Origin: Marinobacter iranensis
GTDB taxonomy: Bacteria > Pseudomonadota > Gammaproteobacteria > Pseudomonadales > Oleiphilaceae
Direction: 5' to 3'
Assembly: GCF_029207565.1 (NCBI RefSeq)
Contig: NZ_JANCMW010000004.1
Location: 124,001 to 188,000, forward strand
Length of the DNA: 64,000 nt
A model generated the notes under the pieces. That model saw only the letters and a list, made by a program, of their open reading frames with translations. It was not told where the DNA came from and searched no databases. Position numbers and translations under genes: made by a program. Shown piece by piece: positions 6,954 through 15,681 of the stretch (position 1 is the stretch's first letter; the number at the start of each line of letters is the position of its first letter).

Positions 6954-7315
6954 GCGGCTTTGGCCTCCATGTTCTGGATGATTATCGCCCCAGACTCGCC
7001 CCAGAGCTTCGTCACCCGGTAATCCCAGACCGCGCAATCCTCGGGCAGCACGGCATCGAGCAGCGCCTTCACCAGGTTGTCACTGTCTGGCTTGGCCTGG
7101 TGCGGCTGTCCGTCCATCGCGTCCCGCTTCTTACCGCTCCAGATGGCCGGCATCGGCATGACGAACGTGATGTGTGCGCCGCACTCTGGAACCATGACCT
7201 TTCGTGCCCGGCATTCGTCGGCGAAGGCTCGATACCGCAGAACGGGCGGGCGCTTCTTCCAGCGGTCCGCCTGGGTCTGGCGGGGCTTTGGGACTGGGGT
7301 GATTGGGTATCTCAC
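6950..7315 (-). CDS. rusA: RusA-type Holliday junction resolvase
   Basis: 121 residues from GTG 7315, chosen because SD GGAGGTG precedes it and it forms a GTGA overlap with the upstream stop. The core ITFVMPMPAIWSGKKRDAMD followed by HQAKPDSDNLVKALLDAVLP and VWDYRVTKLWG is the RusA signature; the catalytic acidic residues are in KPDSDNLVKALLD and the later Asp. RusA cleaves four-way junctions during phage recombination and before packaging. It lies in the nin-type cluster, as in lambdoid phages. Confidence 0.88.
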   Translation of the reverse strand: MRYPITPVPKPRQTQADRWKKRPPVLRYRAFADECRARKVMVPECGAHITFVMPMPAIWSGKKRDAMDGQPHQAKPDSDNLVKALLDAVLPEDCAVWDYRVTKLWGESGAIIIQNMEAKAA

Positions 7316-7680
7316 GCGGCCACCTCCATCAATCCTTGCTCGATCAGGATCCGTTGAGTGCGAATCACCGCCTGTAGATGAAACAAATCCCGATCGTCCC
7401 GGGTATACATATCGTTGGTATATCCGCCGTCCAGCCAGGCGTGACATGCGGAGCAGGCATAAGCGGCCTCGTGGTCGCTGGCTTTCGCTCCCATGCCGCC
7501 GCCGTTCAGATGAGCCAGGACGGTTGTGGATGAATCGCCATTGCAGAAGCCAGGGATGCGAACCTGGCACTCCTGGCCCCGCGCACTCCTCCGAATCGGC
7601 GTCATCTTTGGCCGGCTCGATTTCTTCATGGGCGCCTTGGCCTTCAGCGGCGTCTTCCGCTTAATCGGTGTCCGCTTCAT
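7312..7680 (-). CDS. DUF1364/YbcO-like putative nuclease
   Basis: 122 residues from ATG 7680 (GGAGGG SD upstream). Very basic N-terminus (MKRTPIKRKTPLKAKAPMKK) followed by GQECQVRIPGFCNGDSSTTV, LAHLNGGGMGAKASDHEAAY and ACSACHAWLDG. The Cys and His pattern is that of the DUF1364 family, which includes YbcO of the DLP12 prophage, an HNH-like putative nuclease. It sits directly before rusA in a 4-nt overlap, so a role in phage DNA processing is likely. Confidence 0.8.
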   Translation of the reverse strand: MKRTPIKRKTPLKAKAPMKKSSRPKMTPIRRSARGQECQVRIPGFCNGDSSTTVLAHLNGGGMGAKASDHEAAYACSACHAWLDGGYTNDMYTRDDRDLFHLQAVIRTQRILIEQGLMEVAA

Positions 7681-7921
7681 GCTCCGCGCCCTCCATCGCC
7701 GTGCCCGCATAATTGCGCCAGGTCAGGTCAACCTGTTTGCCTTCCCGAACTTCCTCCCGCTGGATCTCACCACCGTTGGCCAGAAAGTCCCGGGTGAGCA
7801 GTTCAATCTCTGCACTCTGAGCCCGCTTGTCCGCTGCGCGTGAGCGCCCGGCTCCGTTCATTGGGCCATAGGTGTTGGCCTTGACCAGGCGCTTTACCTC
7901 TTCCCGGGTCATGCTGCTCAC
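7661..7921 (-). CDS. Small hypothetical phage protein
   Basis: 86 residues from GTG 7921, which overlaps the previous stop in a GTGA; an ATG at 7912 is the alternative. N-terminal helix MTREEVKRLVKANTYGPMNG, then a charged middle and an acidic tail EGAEHEADTD. Its end overlaps the start of the YbcO-like gene by 20 nt. No motif recognised; part of the tightly packed leftward operon. Confidence 0.5.
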   Translation of the reverse strand: MSSMTREEVKRLVKANTYGPMNGAGRSRAADKRAQSAEIELLTRDFLANGGEIQREEVREGKQVDLTWRNYAGTAMEGAEHEADTD

Positions 7922-8049
7922 AATTCACCCCGCAGTTGCCGCATCATCTCCGCAAAGCTGACGCCGTTCAGTGTGTTGGCTGGCTTGCCGCAGTTGTCGG
8001 ATAGCCAGATGCCGACGCGCCGTCTCGCTTCAATCATGTGTGGGTTCAT
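7918..8049 (-). CDS. 43-residue phage microprotein
   Basis: ATG 8049 to TGA 7918 encodes MNPHMIEARRRVGIWLSDNC followed by GKPANTLNGVSFAEMMRQLRGEL. It overlaps the gene before by ATGA and the gene after by GTGA, so it exactly fills the gap in a chain of coupled genes. This is good evidence that it is translated. Function unknown. Confidence 0.6.
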   Translation of the reverse strand: MNPHMIEARRRVGIWLSDNCGKPANTLNGVSFAEMMRQLRGEL

Positions 8050-8468
8050 GCTGCCTCCTGATCGCGCTTGGGCCATGGCGGACATGTCACGCCGAGCTTC
8101 TGACCAAGGTGCCGCGAAAGCACCTCATGAATGGCTGTTGGCTCAACCGTCGTGATCTCCGTGGTGCTGTGCTTCTCGGTCATGGCCTTCTGGATGGGGC
8201 GCCACAGGTGTTCCTTGACGGCGGCCTGAGTCCATGGCAGGTCAACGTCCGCCCTCAGCGTTCGGCGCATGTCGTACCCGGCATCGTTGAGGGTGTCGGC
8301 CAGCCACTCGCAAAACAGGTGCAGCGCTCGGTTCTGGGTGAGCGTCCGCTGTTTCGCTTTGCGCCGGATATCCACCTCGATGTACTTGTTCTCGCGCCAC
8401 AGGTCAGCCAGCTGCTTCTGGGCTTTGGCCAGGGCGATTTCGGAGTTGATGGTTATGGTGTCTGTCAT
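8046..8468 (-). CDS. Conserved phage protein of the nin region (NinB-like recombination factor?)
   Basis: 140 residues. The core KQRTLTQNRALHLFCEWLAD, then LNDAGYDMRRTL, DLPWTQAAVKEHLWRPIQKA and HLGQKLGVTCPPWP is a pattern I recognise from many siphophage early operons. The QNRALH start of the core resembles NinB/Orf-type recombination mediators. No Cys cluster, no membrane helix. Coupled by 4-nt overlaps on both sides. Recombination mediator is an inference from position near rusA. Confidence 0.6.
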   Translation of the reverse strand: MTDTITINSEIALAKAQKQLADLWRENKYIEVDIRRKAKQRTLTQNRALHLFCEWLADTLNDAGYDMRRTLRADVDLPWTQAAVKEHLWRPIQKAMTEKHSTTEITTVEPTAIHEVLSRHLGQKLGVTCPPWPKRDQEAA

Positions 8469-8650
8469 TCGTACCGACTCCCCTTCTGGCCCGGCTCATT
8501 GCTGCCGGTGCATTCATTGCGGTGATCTGTCGCGTGCGGACAGCGCTTGTTGCCGCACCATGAGCAGACGATGAAGGTAACCAGACCAAGCGGTAGGCCG
8601 GTACGCTCGCAAGTCTTGTCTTTGGCGCATTCGTAGCAGCAGACACCCAT
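8465..8650 (-). CDS. Small Cys-rich phage protein
   Basis: 61 residues from ATG 8650 (SD AAGGGGG; GTG 8653 is possible too). It has seven Cys in pairs: CCYECAKDKTC, CSWCGNKRC and a last Cys near NECTG, with His in between, so it probably binds zinc. Stop overlaps the start of the NinB-like gene by 4 nt and the start touches the upstream TGA. Family not recognised. Confidence 0.5.
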   Translation of the reverse strand: MGVCCYECAKDKTCERTGLPLGLVTFIVCSWCGNKRCPHATDHRNECTGSNEPGQKGSRYE

Positions 8651-9423
8651 CACTCCCCCTTACGCAGCAGGCCGGCGTCGTAGAGTTCTTCCATGCACTG
8701 GCGGATGACTGAACGCTGGAGGGTGTTGCGCCCGTCGTCTTTGCCGCAGGTCATTTCCATGGCCTTGGCAACCACTTTCTCCCGCTCCCGCTGCTCCTTG
8801 GTGCGGATTGGGCGGAACTCGGTCGCCCACTGCAAGGACATCATCGGAAGCATTACGGCTGCGCTTTTCTTTTCCTCGCAAACCTTTAGTACCTCAACCT
8901 CGCACCAGCCCTCAGAGTGTCCAGTAAGGCGAACGTATGCCTCACACTCCGTGCCAACCGGCGGCAACCCATCCGCCCATTCCGTGACCTCATCCTCAGC
9001 CAGAAACGCATCGCGCTCCGCAATATGCTGAGCCAGGCGCTCGGCCTTCGATTTGCCGGGCGGGCACTCGTTGTAATGACCACATGGCGACTCGCCGCAG
9101 GTTCGGCAGGCGAGTGCTTTGGTGGGGCGCAGGTAGTAATCCAGATGCTGATCCTGCCCCGTAATGATGCCCTCACCTCTCCTTGCCCAGGTAATTCTGG
9201 ACAGGGTCGTCCTTTCTGCGTCATTCCATATCAGGTAAATGGTTTGCGCGTCGCTTATTGGCGCATTCTCATCCCACCACTCCGGATCATTCAGTTGCTC
9301 TTGTGTTGGTGCTTTCATGGCCACTCTCTCCACCATTCGGCTCATTAAAAGGTTCGCCTCGCGCTGGCATGCCGGGCAGGCGGGCGCTGATCCAGACCGG
9401 TGATGAATTCCGCAGATGAACAT
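8650..9423 (-). CDS. Hypothetical phage protein with zinc-finger-like N-terminus
   Basis: 257 residues if ATG 9423 is used, which overlaps the upstream TGA by 1 nt (TGATG). Residues 1-22 (GIHHRSGSAPACPACQREAN) hold a short His/Cys cluster, and CRTCGESPCGHYNECPPG near the middle holds another. The C-terminus NTLQRSVIRQCMEELYDAGLLR looks like a small winged helix. An internal ATG at residue 35 (MKAPTQEQ) has its own SD (GGAGAG). No named family; a nucleic-acid-binding accessory protein is plausible. Confidence 0.5.
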   Translation of the reverse strand: MFICGIHHRSGSAPACPACQREANLLMSRMVERVAMKAPTQEQLNDPEWWDENAPISDAQTIYLIWNDAERTTLSRITWARRGEGIITGQDQHLDYYLRPTKALACRTCGESPCGHYNECPPGKSKAERLAQHIAERDAFLAEDEVTEWADGLPPVGTECEAYVRLTGHSEGWCEVEVLKVCEEKKSAAVMLPMMSLQWATEFRPIRTKEQREREKVVAKAMEMTCGKDDGRNTLQRSVIRQCMEELYDAGLLRKGE

Positions 9424-9995
9424 CACGCAGCCACTCCCGCATACATCCCCGCCACCCGGATCGCCGCCGCCAGGTCCTCTTCGCTCTCGATGGCAAAGCG
9501 ACGGGCCGCGAACACGAAGTAGGTTTTGCTGTCCTCGATGATCAGCTTCTGCCCCTCGTCCATCGCGGCCTGAACAGCTTGAATGGCGGCCCACATCTTG
9601 GCCTCGTTGGTTTGCTGCGCTGCCCGCCCTGGTGGTGCAGGCGCGGGCCGGTCACTGGTGCCACGGACGGCCGCCGGGCGCATTGCGGGCGCGATCACCT
9701 TGGCTGGTGTGGGCTCCGGCTTGGATTCCGGCTCAATGTCGGGATCCTCGCTTTCCTCTTGCTCTGGATCAGGTGCGCCGCCAAGCATTTCCTGCAACAG
9801 CACCTCACCCCGCGCCAGCATTGCCCAATAGCCGTTCGTGCGCTTTTTGATGTAGCCAGACCGGTACAGGTTGCCAAGGAATGCCGAGAGCTCTGCGCGG
9901 TCCATGAACTCGGCATGGAACTGATCGTGCAACGCCTTGGTGGATTTCGGGTTGTCCTTGATGGACTGCAGGATATTGATTTTTGAGCTGCTCAT
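9423..9995 (-). CDS. Phage protein with winged-helix N-terminus and Pro-rich linker
   Basis: 190 residues. Residues 1-62 form a likely winged helix-turn-helix (ILQSIKDNPKSTKALHDQFH, LSAFLGNLYRSGYIKKRTNGYW). Residues ~75-128 are an acidic, Pro-rich linker (EQEESEDPDIEPESKPEPTP), and the C-terminal ~60 residues are a small helical domain. This layout resembles DUF1627-type early phage proteins. Coupled by ATGA to the next wHTH gene. DNA-binding regulator or replication accessory is inferred. Confidence 0.55.
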   Translation of the reverse strand: MSSSKINILQSIKDNPKSTKALHDQFHAEFMDRAELSAFLGNLYRSGYIKKRTNGYWAMLARGEVLLQEMLGGAPDPEQEESEDPDIEPESKPEPTPAKVIAPAMRPAAVRGTSDRPAPAPPGRAAQQTNEAKMWAAIQAVQAAMDEGQKLIIEDSKTYFVFAARRFAIESEEDLAAAIRVAGMYAGVAA

Positions 9996-10210
9996 GCTGC
10001 ATCTCCGTTTGGCGGCGTGTATCCATCGGCCAATTTGTACCGATGCCCGTCCTCGTGCCGCTCCACGAAGCCCTCATCGACCAGTTCAGCAATGGCCCCC
10101 TCCGTCACATGCGACGTCTGTTTGATTGCCCAGGCGATGCTGCCGACAACCAGTGGCCCGCGATCCTCAAGGGTCGTAATGATCTTTGCTTTCACGTTGG
10201 GGTCAGTCAT
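9992..10210 (-). CDS. Small winged-helix DNA-binding-like protein
   Basis: 72 residues. AKIITTLEDRGPLVVGSIAW then TEGAIAELVDEGFVERHEDG and HRYKLADGY follow the helix-helix-recognition helix-wing pattern, similar to the N-terminal part of the following gene. Coupled to both neighbours (4 and 8 nt overlaps). Probably a small regulator; target unknown. Confidence 0.5.
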   Translation of the reverse strand: MTDPNVKAKIITTLEDRGPLVVGSIAWAIKQTSHVTEGAIAELVDEGFVERHEDGHRYKLADGYTPPNGDAA

Positions 10211-10697
10211 GAGCCAGTCCCTCCATATCGTTTTGCAGGTGTTGCGCCATTGCCTGAGCTATTCTCTGTATCGCAACCTTCGACGGCAGCATTTTTAGGG
10301 CGGCTTTCGTAATGCCATAGCCCACATCGCGTCCTGCGTGAGTGAAACGGATGTGAACATGCTGGTGGAGGTCGCCAGCAATGACAGAGCCGTAGAGGAT
10401 TGGCAGGACAATTTCAGTGAACGTCTCGAACGTCGGGAGCTTGCTGCCGAAATCTGCGCATGACAGCGCGCCCGAGTCGGCGATCATGCGCCAGCCATAA
10501 ACCCTTTGATTGAGGTCCTGAAGCTCCACTGTGTTCGGGTCCAGGGTGAGGAAGTGTCTGCCAAGAACCTGTGCAGTTTCCTCAACGATCTGGCGGTTTC
10601 TTTCGCCCAAAGCTCGCTGCATGTCGCGCTCGAACTGAAGCCGCTCAATTTCTTGTCGCATCCGGCGCTTCTGGCTTCTTCCGAATCGCTTACTCAC
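10203..10697 (-). CDS. Hypothetical phage protein
   Basis: 164 residues. The first ~35 residues are strongly basic and helical (MSKRFGRSQKRRMRQEIERL); the middle has DLHQHVHIRFTHAGRDVGYG, a beta hairpin-like stretch rich in His; the end is helical (VAIQRIAQAMAQHLQ). No recognised domain. Overlaps its neighbours by 8 nt on each side in the leftward early operon. Confidence 0.45.
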   Translation of the reverse strand: MSKRFGRSQKRRMRQEIERLQFERDMQRALGERNRQIVEETAQVLGRHFLTLDPNTVELQDLNQRVYGWRMIADSGALSCADFGSKLPTFETFTEIVLPILYGSVIAGDLHQHVHIRFTHAGRDVGYGITKAALKMLPSKVAIQRIAQAMAQHLQNDMEGLAHD

Positions 10698-10887
10698 AAG
10701 CCACCTCCACTATCGTCACCGGCAACCGCCAGGGTTCGAATGATTCAATGTCGCGGCGTATCTCGTTCTCGCTGTCCGCTGTTCGTAGCTCGCGGACGTG
10801 GAAGAAGTCGCCGGACTCGACGTAGAAAGCCCGCTGCTTACGATCTGCTACGGGATTGTCGGACAATCTGGTTGTTTGTCTGTTCAT
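10690..10887 (-). CDS. Small hypothetical phage protein
   Basis: 65 residues starting at ATG 10887, which overlaps the stop of the methyltransferase gene by 4 nt, and ending in an 8-nt overlap with the next gene. It is charged and soluble (AFYVESGDFFHVRELRTADS). No motif. Support is the coupling within the operon only. Confidence 0.4.
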   Translation of the reverse strand: MNRQTTRLSDNPVADRKQRAFYVESGDFFHVRELRTADSENEIRRDIESFEPWRLPVTIVEVACE

Positions 10888-11882
10888 GCAATCACCTCCA
10901 GCCAGTCGATTTGCTTTTCAGCAGCTCTACGCTCGAGATACGGCGCGCTGACCTCTTTCACTCGTCCGGGGATAAGCTCGGCGTAATCTGGGTTCAATTC
11001 ACAGATAACCGCGTCCCTGCCGTTGCCAACGGAAACGCCGGCCGTAGTGCCGGATCCTCCGAAGATATCCAGCACGGTGCCGCCCTCTGGACAGCCGGCC
11101 AGGATGCAGGGCTTAATCAGTTCGGGCGGAAATGTGGCGAAGTGGGCGCCGGCGTATGGCCTGGTTGGCACCGTCCACACACTCCGTTTGTTGCGCGTCT
11201 CTCTCGCGCCAATGTTATGAAGGCTTCCACGGATGTTTGCGTTATCTCCCGGCCGCTCACATGGTAGTTCACGAACCGGCTTAACATTGCCTGGTCCTCT
11301 CGGTTCAACAGATGGTTCTTTGATCGCCTCGCTGTCGTAGTAGTACCTGGCCGACTTGCTCAGCAGGAAAATGTACTCATGGCTTTTTGTGCAGCGATCT
11401 TGCACCGATTCCGGCATGGGGTTTGGTTTGTGCCAGATTATGTCCTGACGCAAATACCATCCATCTGCCTGGAGCGCGAAAGCCACCATCCAGGGAATGC
11501 CGATCAGATCCTTCGGCTTCAAGCCCGCTTGCCTAATGCTCCCGGTGTTCCTGGCACGCTTCGGGTGATTTCGTATGCTGTTGCGGCTTATTTCTCCAGG
11601 GGTTTCCCTCTTTCCCTGCGCTCCCCAACTGCCAGCGTAGCTATCCCCGAGGTTCACCCACACGGTGCCGTCATCACGCAGCACCCGGCGAACCTCTCGG
11701 AATACCGCAACCAGAGCTGCTACATACTCATCCGGCGTTTCTTCCAGGCCTATCTGGTTTTCCTGGCCGTAATCGCGCAGCCCGAAGTATGGCGGGCTGG
11801 TCACGCATGTATTGACGGACTGATCGGGCAACGTCTTGAGCGTATCCCTGCAGTCTCCAATGAGGACCCTGTAATTGCTCAC
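10884..11882 (-). CDS. Phage DNA methyltransferase, beta-class (N4-cytosine or N6-adenine)
   Basis: 332 residues. Catalytic motif IV is TSPPYFG (28-34) near the N-terminus and the SAM-binding motif I is FGGSGTT (274-280) near the C-terminus, the order of beta-class amino-methyltransferases. SPPY rather than DPPY favours N4-cytosine, though this is not decisive. GIPWMVAFALQADGWYLRQD and IIWHKPNPMPES are typical of the family. It overlaps a PD-(D/E)XK nuclease-like gene by 4 nt. It probably protects phage DNA from host restriction or marks phage DNA; a full restriction-modification pair is possible but unproven. Confidence 0.9.
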   Translation of the reverse strand: MSNYRVLIGDCRDTLKTLPDQSVNTCVTSPPYFGLRDYGQENQIGLEETPDEYVAALVAVFREVRRVLRDDGTVWVNLGDSYAGSWGAQGKRETPGEISRNSIRNHPKRARNTGSIRQAGLKPKDLIGIPWMVAFALQADGWYLRQDIIWHKPNPMPESVQDRCTKSHEYIFLLSKSARYYYDSEAIKEPSVEPRGPGNVKPVRELPCERPGDNANIRGSLHNIGARETRNKRSVWTVPTRPYAGAHFATFPPELIKPCILAGCPEGGTVLDIFGGSGTTAGVSVGNGRDAVICELNPDYAELIPGRVKEVSAPYLERRAAEKQIDWLEVIA

Positions 11883-12742
11883 GATCCACCCCCTGCCTGG
11901 CGCAACTTCTCCATCGGGGTGGACCGCTCTACTGCGCGGCGAATCTGGTCTATCTGGTTTTCAAGATTCACAATCGCGGTATCTCGGCACAGCGCCTCTT
12001 TCAACTCCCTGATGCGCTGCTGGAATTGGTAGGCGCCCATTTTTTGCGACGGATCAAGGCCAAGGATCTCGTATAGGTCGGCATACGCCTTCGCGGCAAA
12101 ATCATCGACGCGTTCGCGTTCGCGCTGAACGTCCTGCTGGAGGTGTTCGGCCCGTCGCTTGGCGGCGTCGATATCTTGCTGGATGCGCCAGAGTTCGTTA
12201 TCCCGACGCTGTTCTGCTGCCCGAATATCGAATACCGCACCCGCAACCTCGTCACCGAGAGCCTTCCGTACCCGCTTCTCGATACGGTACTCGTCGAGCA
12301 TCCGGCGGCGGTTTACTTCGTGAACCCGGTCTACGCCATCGATCAGCAACTTCAGCATGACCCGCTCTGGCAACTTGACCGGGTGCAGCGTTGGCTTTTT
12401 CACAGACGCAAACGTGTCGGTGTCCGCGTTGTAGGTCATCAACCCGCAACCGTTCGGCACGTCGTTTTTCGTGATCAGGCCGCGCGGCACCACAAAGATC
12501 ACGGCACCCGCGAACTCCAGATAGGATTGCCACTTGCCCTTAGTGACATCGCTCCGGAAGTCGGACAGCGATACCTTCACCTCGTAAGCCACCGGCTTGG
12601 GATGAGCAAAGCTCTTATCCATGGCGTACACGTCAGGGCGTGGACTGCCTGACGGACCCAGTTGCATGTCGGTCCACATCATGCGGCCAGATATGCTGCC
12701 CAGGTAATCGGCCAGCCGAATCATCAGTTCGTCGTGTTTCAT
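11879..12742 (-). CDS. PD-(D/E)XK nuclease-like (MmcB-related) protein with coiled coil
   Basis: 287 residues. The N-terminal domain has SPRPDVYAMDKS (Asp37), VAYEVKVSLSDFRSD (Glu54, Lys56) and GKWQSYLEFAGAVIFVVPRG, the D-ExK plus later aromatic pattern of MmcB-like PD-(D/E)XK proteins. Residues ~165-285 are a long charged coiled coil (RRAEHLQQDVQRERERVDDF). Coupled to the methyltransferase gene downstream. Might be a repair or recombination nuclease, or the cutting half of an odd restriction system. Active site appears complete. Confidence 0.7.
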   Translation of the reverse strand: MKHDELMIRLADYLGSISGRMMWTDMQLGPSGSPRPDVYAMDKSFAHPKPVAYEVKVSLSDFRSDVTKGKWQSYLEFAGAVIFVVPRGLITKNDVPNGCGLMTYNADTDTFASVKKPTLHPVKLPERVMLKLLIDGVDRVHEVNRRRMLDEYRIEKRVRKALGDEVAGAVFDIRAAEQRRDNELWRIQQDIDAAKRRAEHLQQDVQRERERVDDFAAKAYADLYEILGLDPSQKMGAYQFQQRIRELKEALCRDTAIVNLENQIDQIRRAVERSTPMEKLRQAGGGS

Positions 12743-12963
12743 GCGGAGCCCTCCCTGAAAAGAATCGAAACGCTCGACCGGTCATTCTTGGCAACGGTTG
12801 ATTGCGGATCGGGACGGGTCACGGTCAACACGTCCGCTGATTTCGGTCCGCAGCGGAAGGTGACAGCCGTCTGGAAGGTGCCTTCTCCGCTGTCGATGGT
12901 GCAGTGGGTGGTGACCACTTCGTGGGCTGGGTCCAGTTGGGTGTGCCTGAATCGCGCAATCAC
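12739..12963 (-). CDS. Small hypothetical phage protein
   Basis: 74 residues; ATG 12963 overlaps the helicase stop by 4 nt and its end overlaps the nuclease-like gene start by 4 nt. Beta-type composition (HEVVTTHCTIDSGEGTFQTA, VTFRCG) with two Cys. No recognised family. Placed between helicase and nuclease genes, so a replication accessory role is possible but unsupported. Confidence 0.45.
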   Translation of the reverse strand: MIARFRHTQLDPAHEVVTTHCTIDSGEGTFQTAVTFRCGPKSADVLTVTRPDPQSTVAKNDRSSVSILFREGSA

Positions 12964-14251
12964 GCTGCACCTCCAAAACGTTCCTGATAGGACTGCGGGG
13001 CCAGTTCCTTGAACTGCATGAACTGCCCGAGGAATGCACAGCGGACGGTGCCGGTAGGTCCGTGCCGGTTCTTCTCGAAGTTCAGTTCGGCAATGCCCTT
13101 GTCGTGCGTGTCTTCGTTGTAGACCTGGTCGCGGTACAGCATGATGATGCTGTCGGCTTCCTTCTCGATCTCGGAGGCGTCGGACAGGTCACCCATGTTC
13201 GGGCGTTTATCGGGACGGGAATCGACGCCGCGCCCAACCTGCGCCAGCGCCACAACGGGAATTTTCAATTCTTTTGCAAGGCTCTTGAGCGCGGTGACCA
13301 CCTCGGTTACCTGCTCCAGTTTATTCTGGCCCTTCGTGCTGCCCTTGATCCGCTGGACGTAATCGACGAACAGCACGCCGATGTCGTGACGGTACTTCCA
13401 CTCACGCGCCTGCCGAGACAGCCCAACGATGTTGATGCTGGGCTCGTCGTTGATGAAGATCTCCCGATCCATCAAGGCGTGATGGGCTGCTGACAGCTTT
13501 GCCCACTCACCGTCTTCCAGCTTGGCTGTCCGCAACTTCTGCGCATCAATAGTTCCTTGAATCGACAGCATGCGGAGCCCGATCTGTTCGTTGCCCTGCT
13601 CTGACGAAATCACCCCGGCTGGACAATCTGCAGCGTGCGCAAAGTTCAGCATAAGGGCCGTTTTGCCCATTGATGGCCGCGCCCCGATGATGTTCAGGTC
13701 CGTGTCGTGCCACCCGCCCGTGGTGTCGTTGAGCGGGCCCAGGCCGGTATCGACACCTACCAAGCCCTCTGCCTCAAAGGCGGTTTCCACTAGCTTCACA
13801 GCGTTGTGCAACGACTCCCGCATGGTCCACTCGTACTTCCTACCCACGGTGCCCATCTGCATCAGCTGGCTGATCGCAGCGTCGGTTGCCGATATGTCGC
13901 GGTCTTCCTGGATGGAATACAGCAGGTTCTGCGCAATCTCGGCAGCCTGCTTCAGCCGGAAGTCCTTGCGGATGATCGTGCAGTATTCCCGGAACATTGG
14001 CTTGCTGCCCACGGAGTGCTGCAGCAGGTCATGCAGGATCTTCCGGTACGGTTCGCTGGGCTTGCCCCGGTCCAGTTCGCTGCACAGCGTGAGTGCGTCG
14101 AAATCCTGGCCGCTGGCAACCATGTGCTGGATAGCCTTGTGCACCTCCTGGTACGCGTCGTGCTGGAACTCGTCCGGCGTTAGGTCGCATTCCTTGGCCA
14201 GGTGCGGGTGCGCAACCATGGCGGCGATGACTTCTTGCTCGGCTTGCAGGC

Positions 14252-14255
<4 letters not shown>
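12960..14255 (-). CDS. dnaB: DnaB-type replicative helicase
   Basis: 431 residues from ATG 14255, preferred over an upstream in-frame start because it forms an ATGA overlap with the initiator gene and has an SD. N-terminal DnaB domain (LQAEQEVIAAMVAHPHL onward), then RecA-like core with Walker A GARPSMGKTA (191-200), Walker B IGVLFVDYVQRIKG, and DLSDASEIEKEADSIIMLYR. It unwinds DNA at the phage fork. Initiator followed by helicase is the O-P-like module of lambdoid phages that carry their own DnaB. Confidence 0.92.
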
Positions 14256-15180
<925 letters not shown>

Positions 15181-15181
<1 letters not shown>

Positions 15182-15414
15182 TACAGCAACCCCCTCGCCC
15201 GCTCAATAGCGGCCACTTCCTGCGGGGTTTTTAGTTCGTTGCGCCGATTAATAAGAGTGATCAGTTTGCGCATAATTTCTTGGCTTTCTGGCGTGCCGGC
15301 GCACACTCTGCCTAGTCGATCCCTGACACAATCGATCCGCCACTGGAGAAGGTTGATTTTTACCTGACGATTCAAGTTTTGCGCGCCCGAAGTGGTGCAA
15401 GCAGGTGAGTACAT
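15181..15414 (-). CDS. Small hypothetical phage protein
   Basis: 77 residues. Start ATG 15414 overlaps the upstream TGA by 1 nt; its TAA overlaps the initiator ATG by 1 nt. Mostly helical and basic (KINLLQWRIDCVRDRLGRVC, SQEIMRKLITLINRRNELK). No recognised domain; its place just before the initiator suggests an early accessory protein. Confidence 0.5.
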
Positions 15415-15611
15415 CAGAGCGCCCTCCTATTCATCCGGCGCTCACGCTCTTTCAGGAGCTCCCTGTCAAGCTCTCCCTTCGCGACCGCGTACTTGTGGGC
15501 TATCGCCTTGAAGTCGGCACTGCCGGCTGGCTCAAGCTCTACAGCGGCCCAGCGGAGCCAGACGATGAGTTTGAGGCGGAGTATGTGGGCCTTGCGGCGC
15601 AGTTCATTCAT
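15414..15611 (-). CDS. Small basic phage protein
   Basis: 65 residues from ATG 15611 (SD TGAGGA about 9 nt ahead; a GTG at 15626 is in frame). Basic and helical: NELRRKAHILRLKLIVWLRW, ending ERERRMNRRAL. It is the first gene downstream of the gap after the RdgC-like gene. No family recognised. Confidence 0.5.
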   Translation of the reverse strand: MNELRRKAHILRLKLIVWLRWAAVELEPAGSADFKAIAHKYAVAKGELDRELLKERERRMNRRAL

Positions 15612-15638
15612 TGCTAAAGTCCTCACATCGTTATCGAT

Positions 15639-15681
15639 AAACCCCGGGGCTGTGGCGGCCTTAACCGGGGTTTTCTTTTTT
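15639..15681 (+). terminator. Plus-strand terminator hairpin opposing the early operon
   Basis: AACCCCGG (15640-15647) pairs with CCGGGGTT (15665-15672), followed on the plus strand by TTTTCTTTTTT. On the minus strand there is no T tract after the stem. It lies in the 68-nt gap between two leftward genes, so it would stop antisense transcription. Confidence 0.6.
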
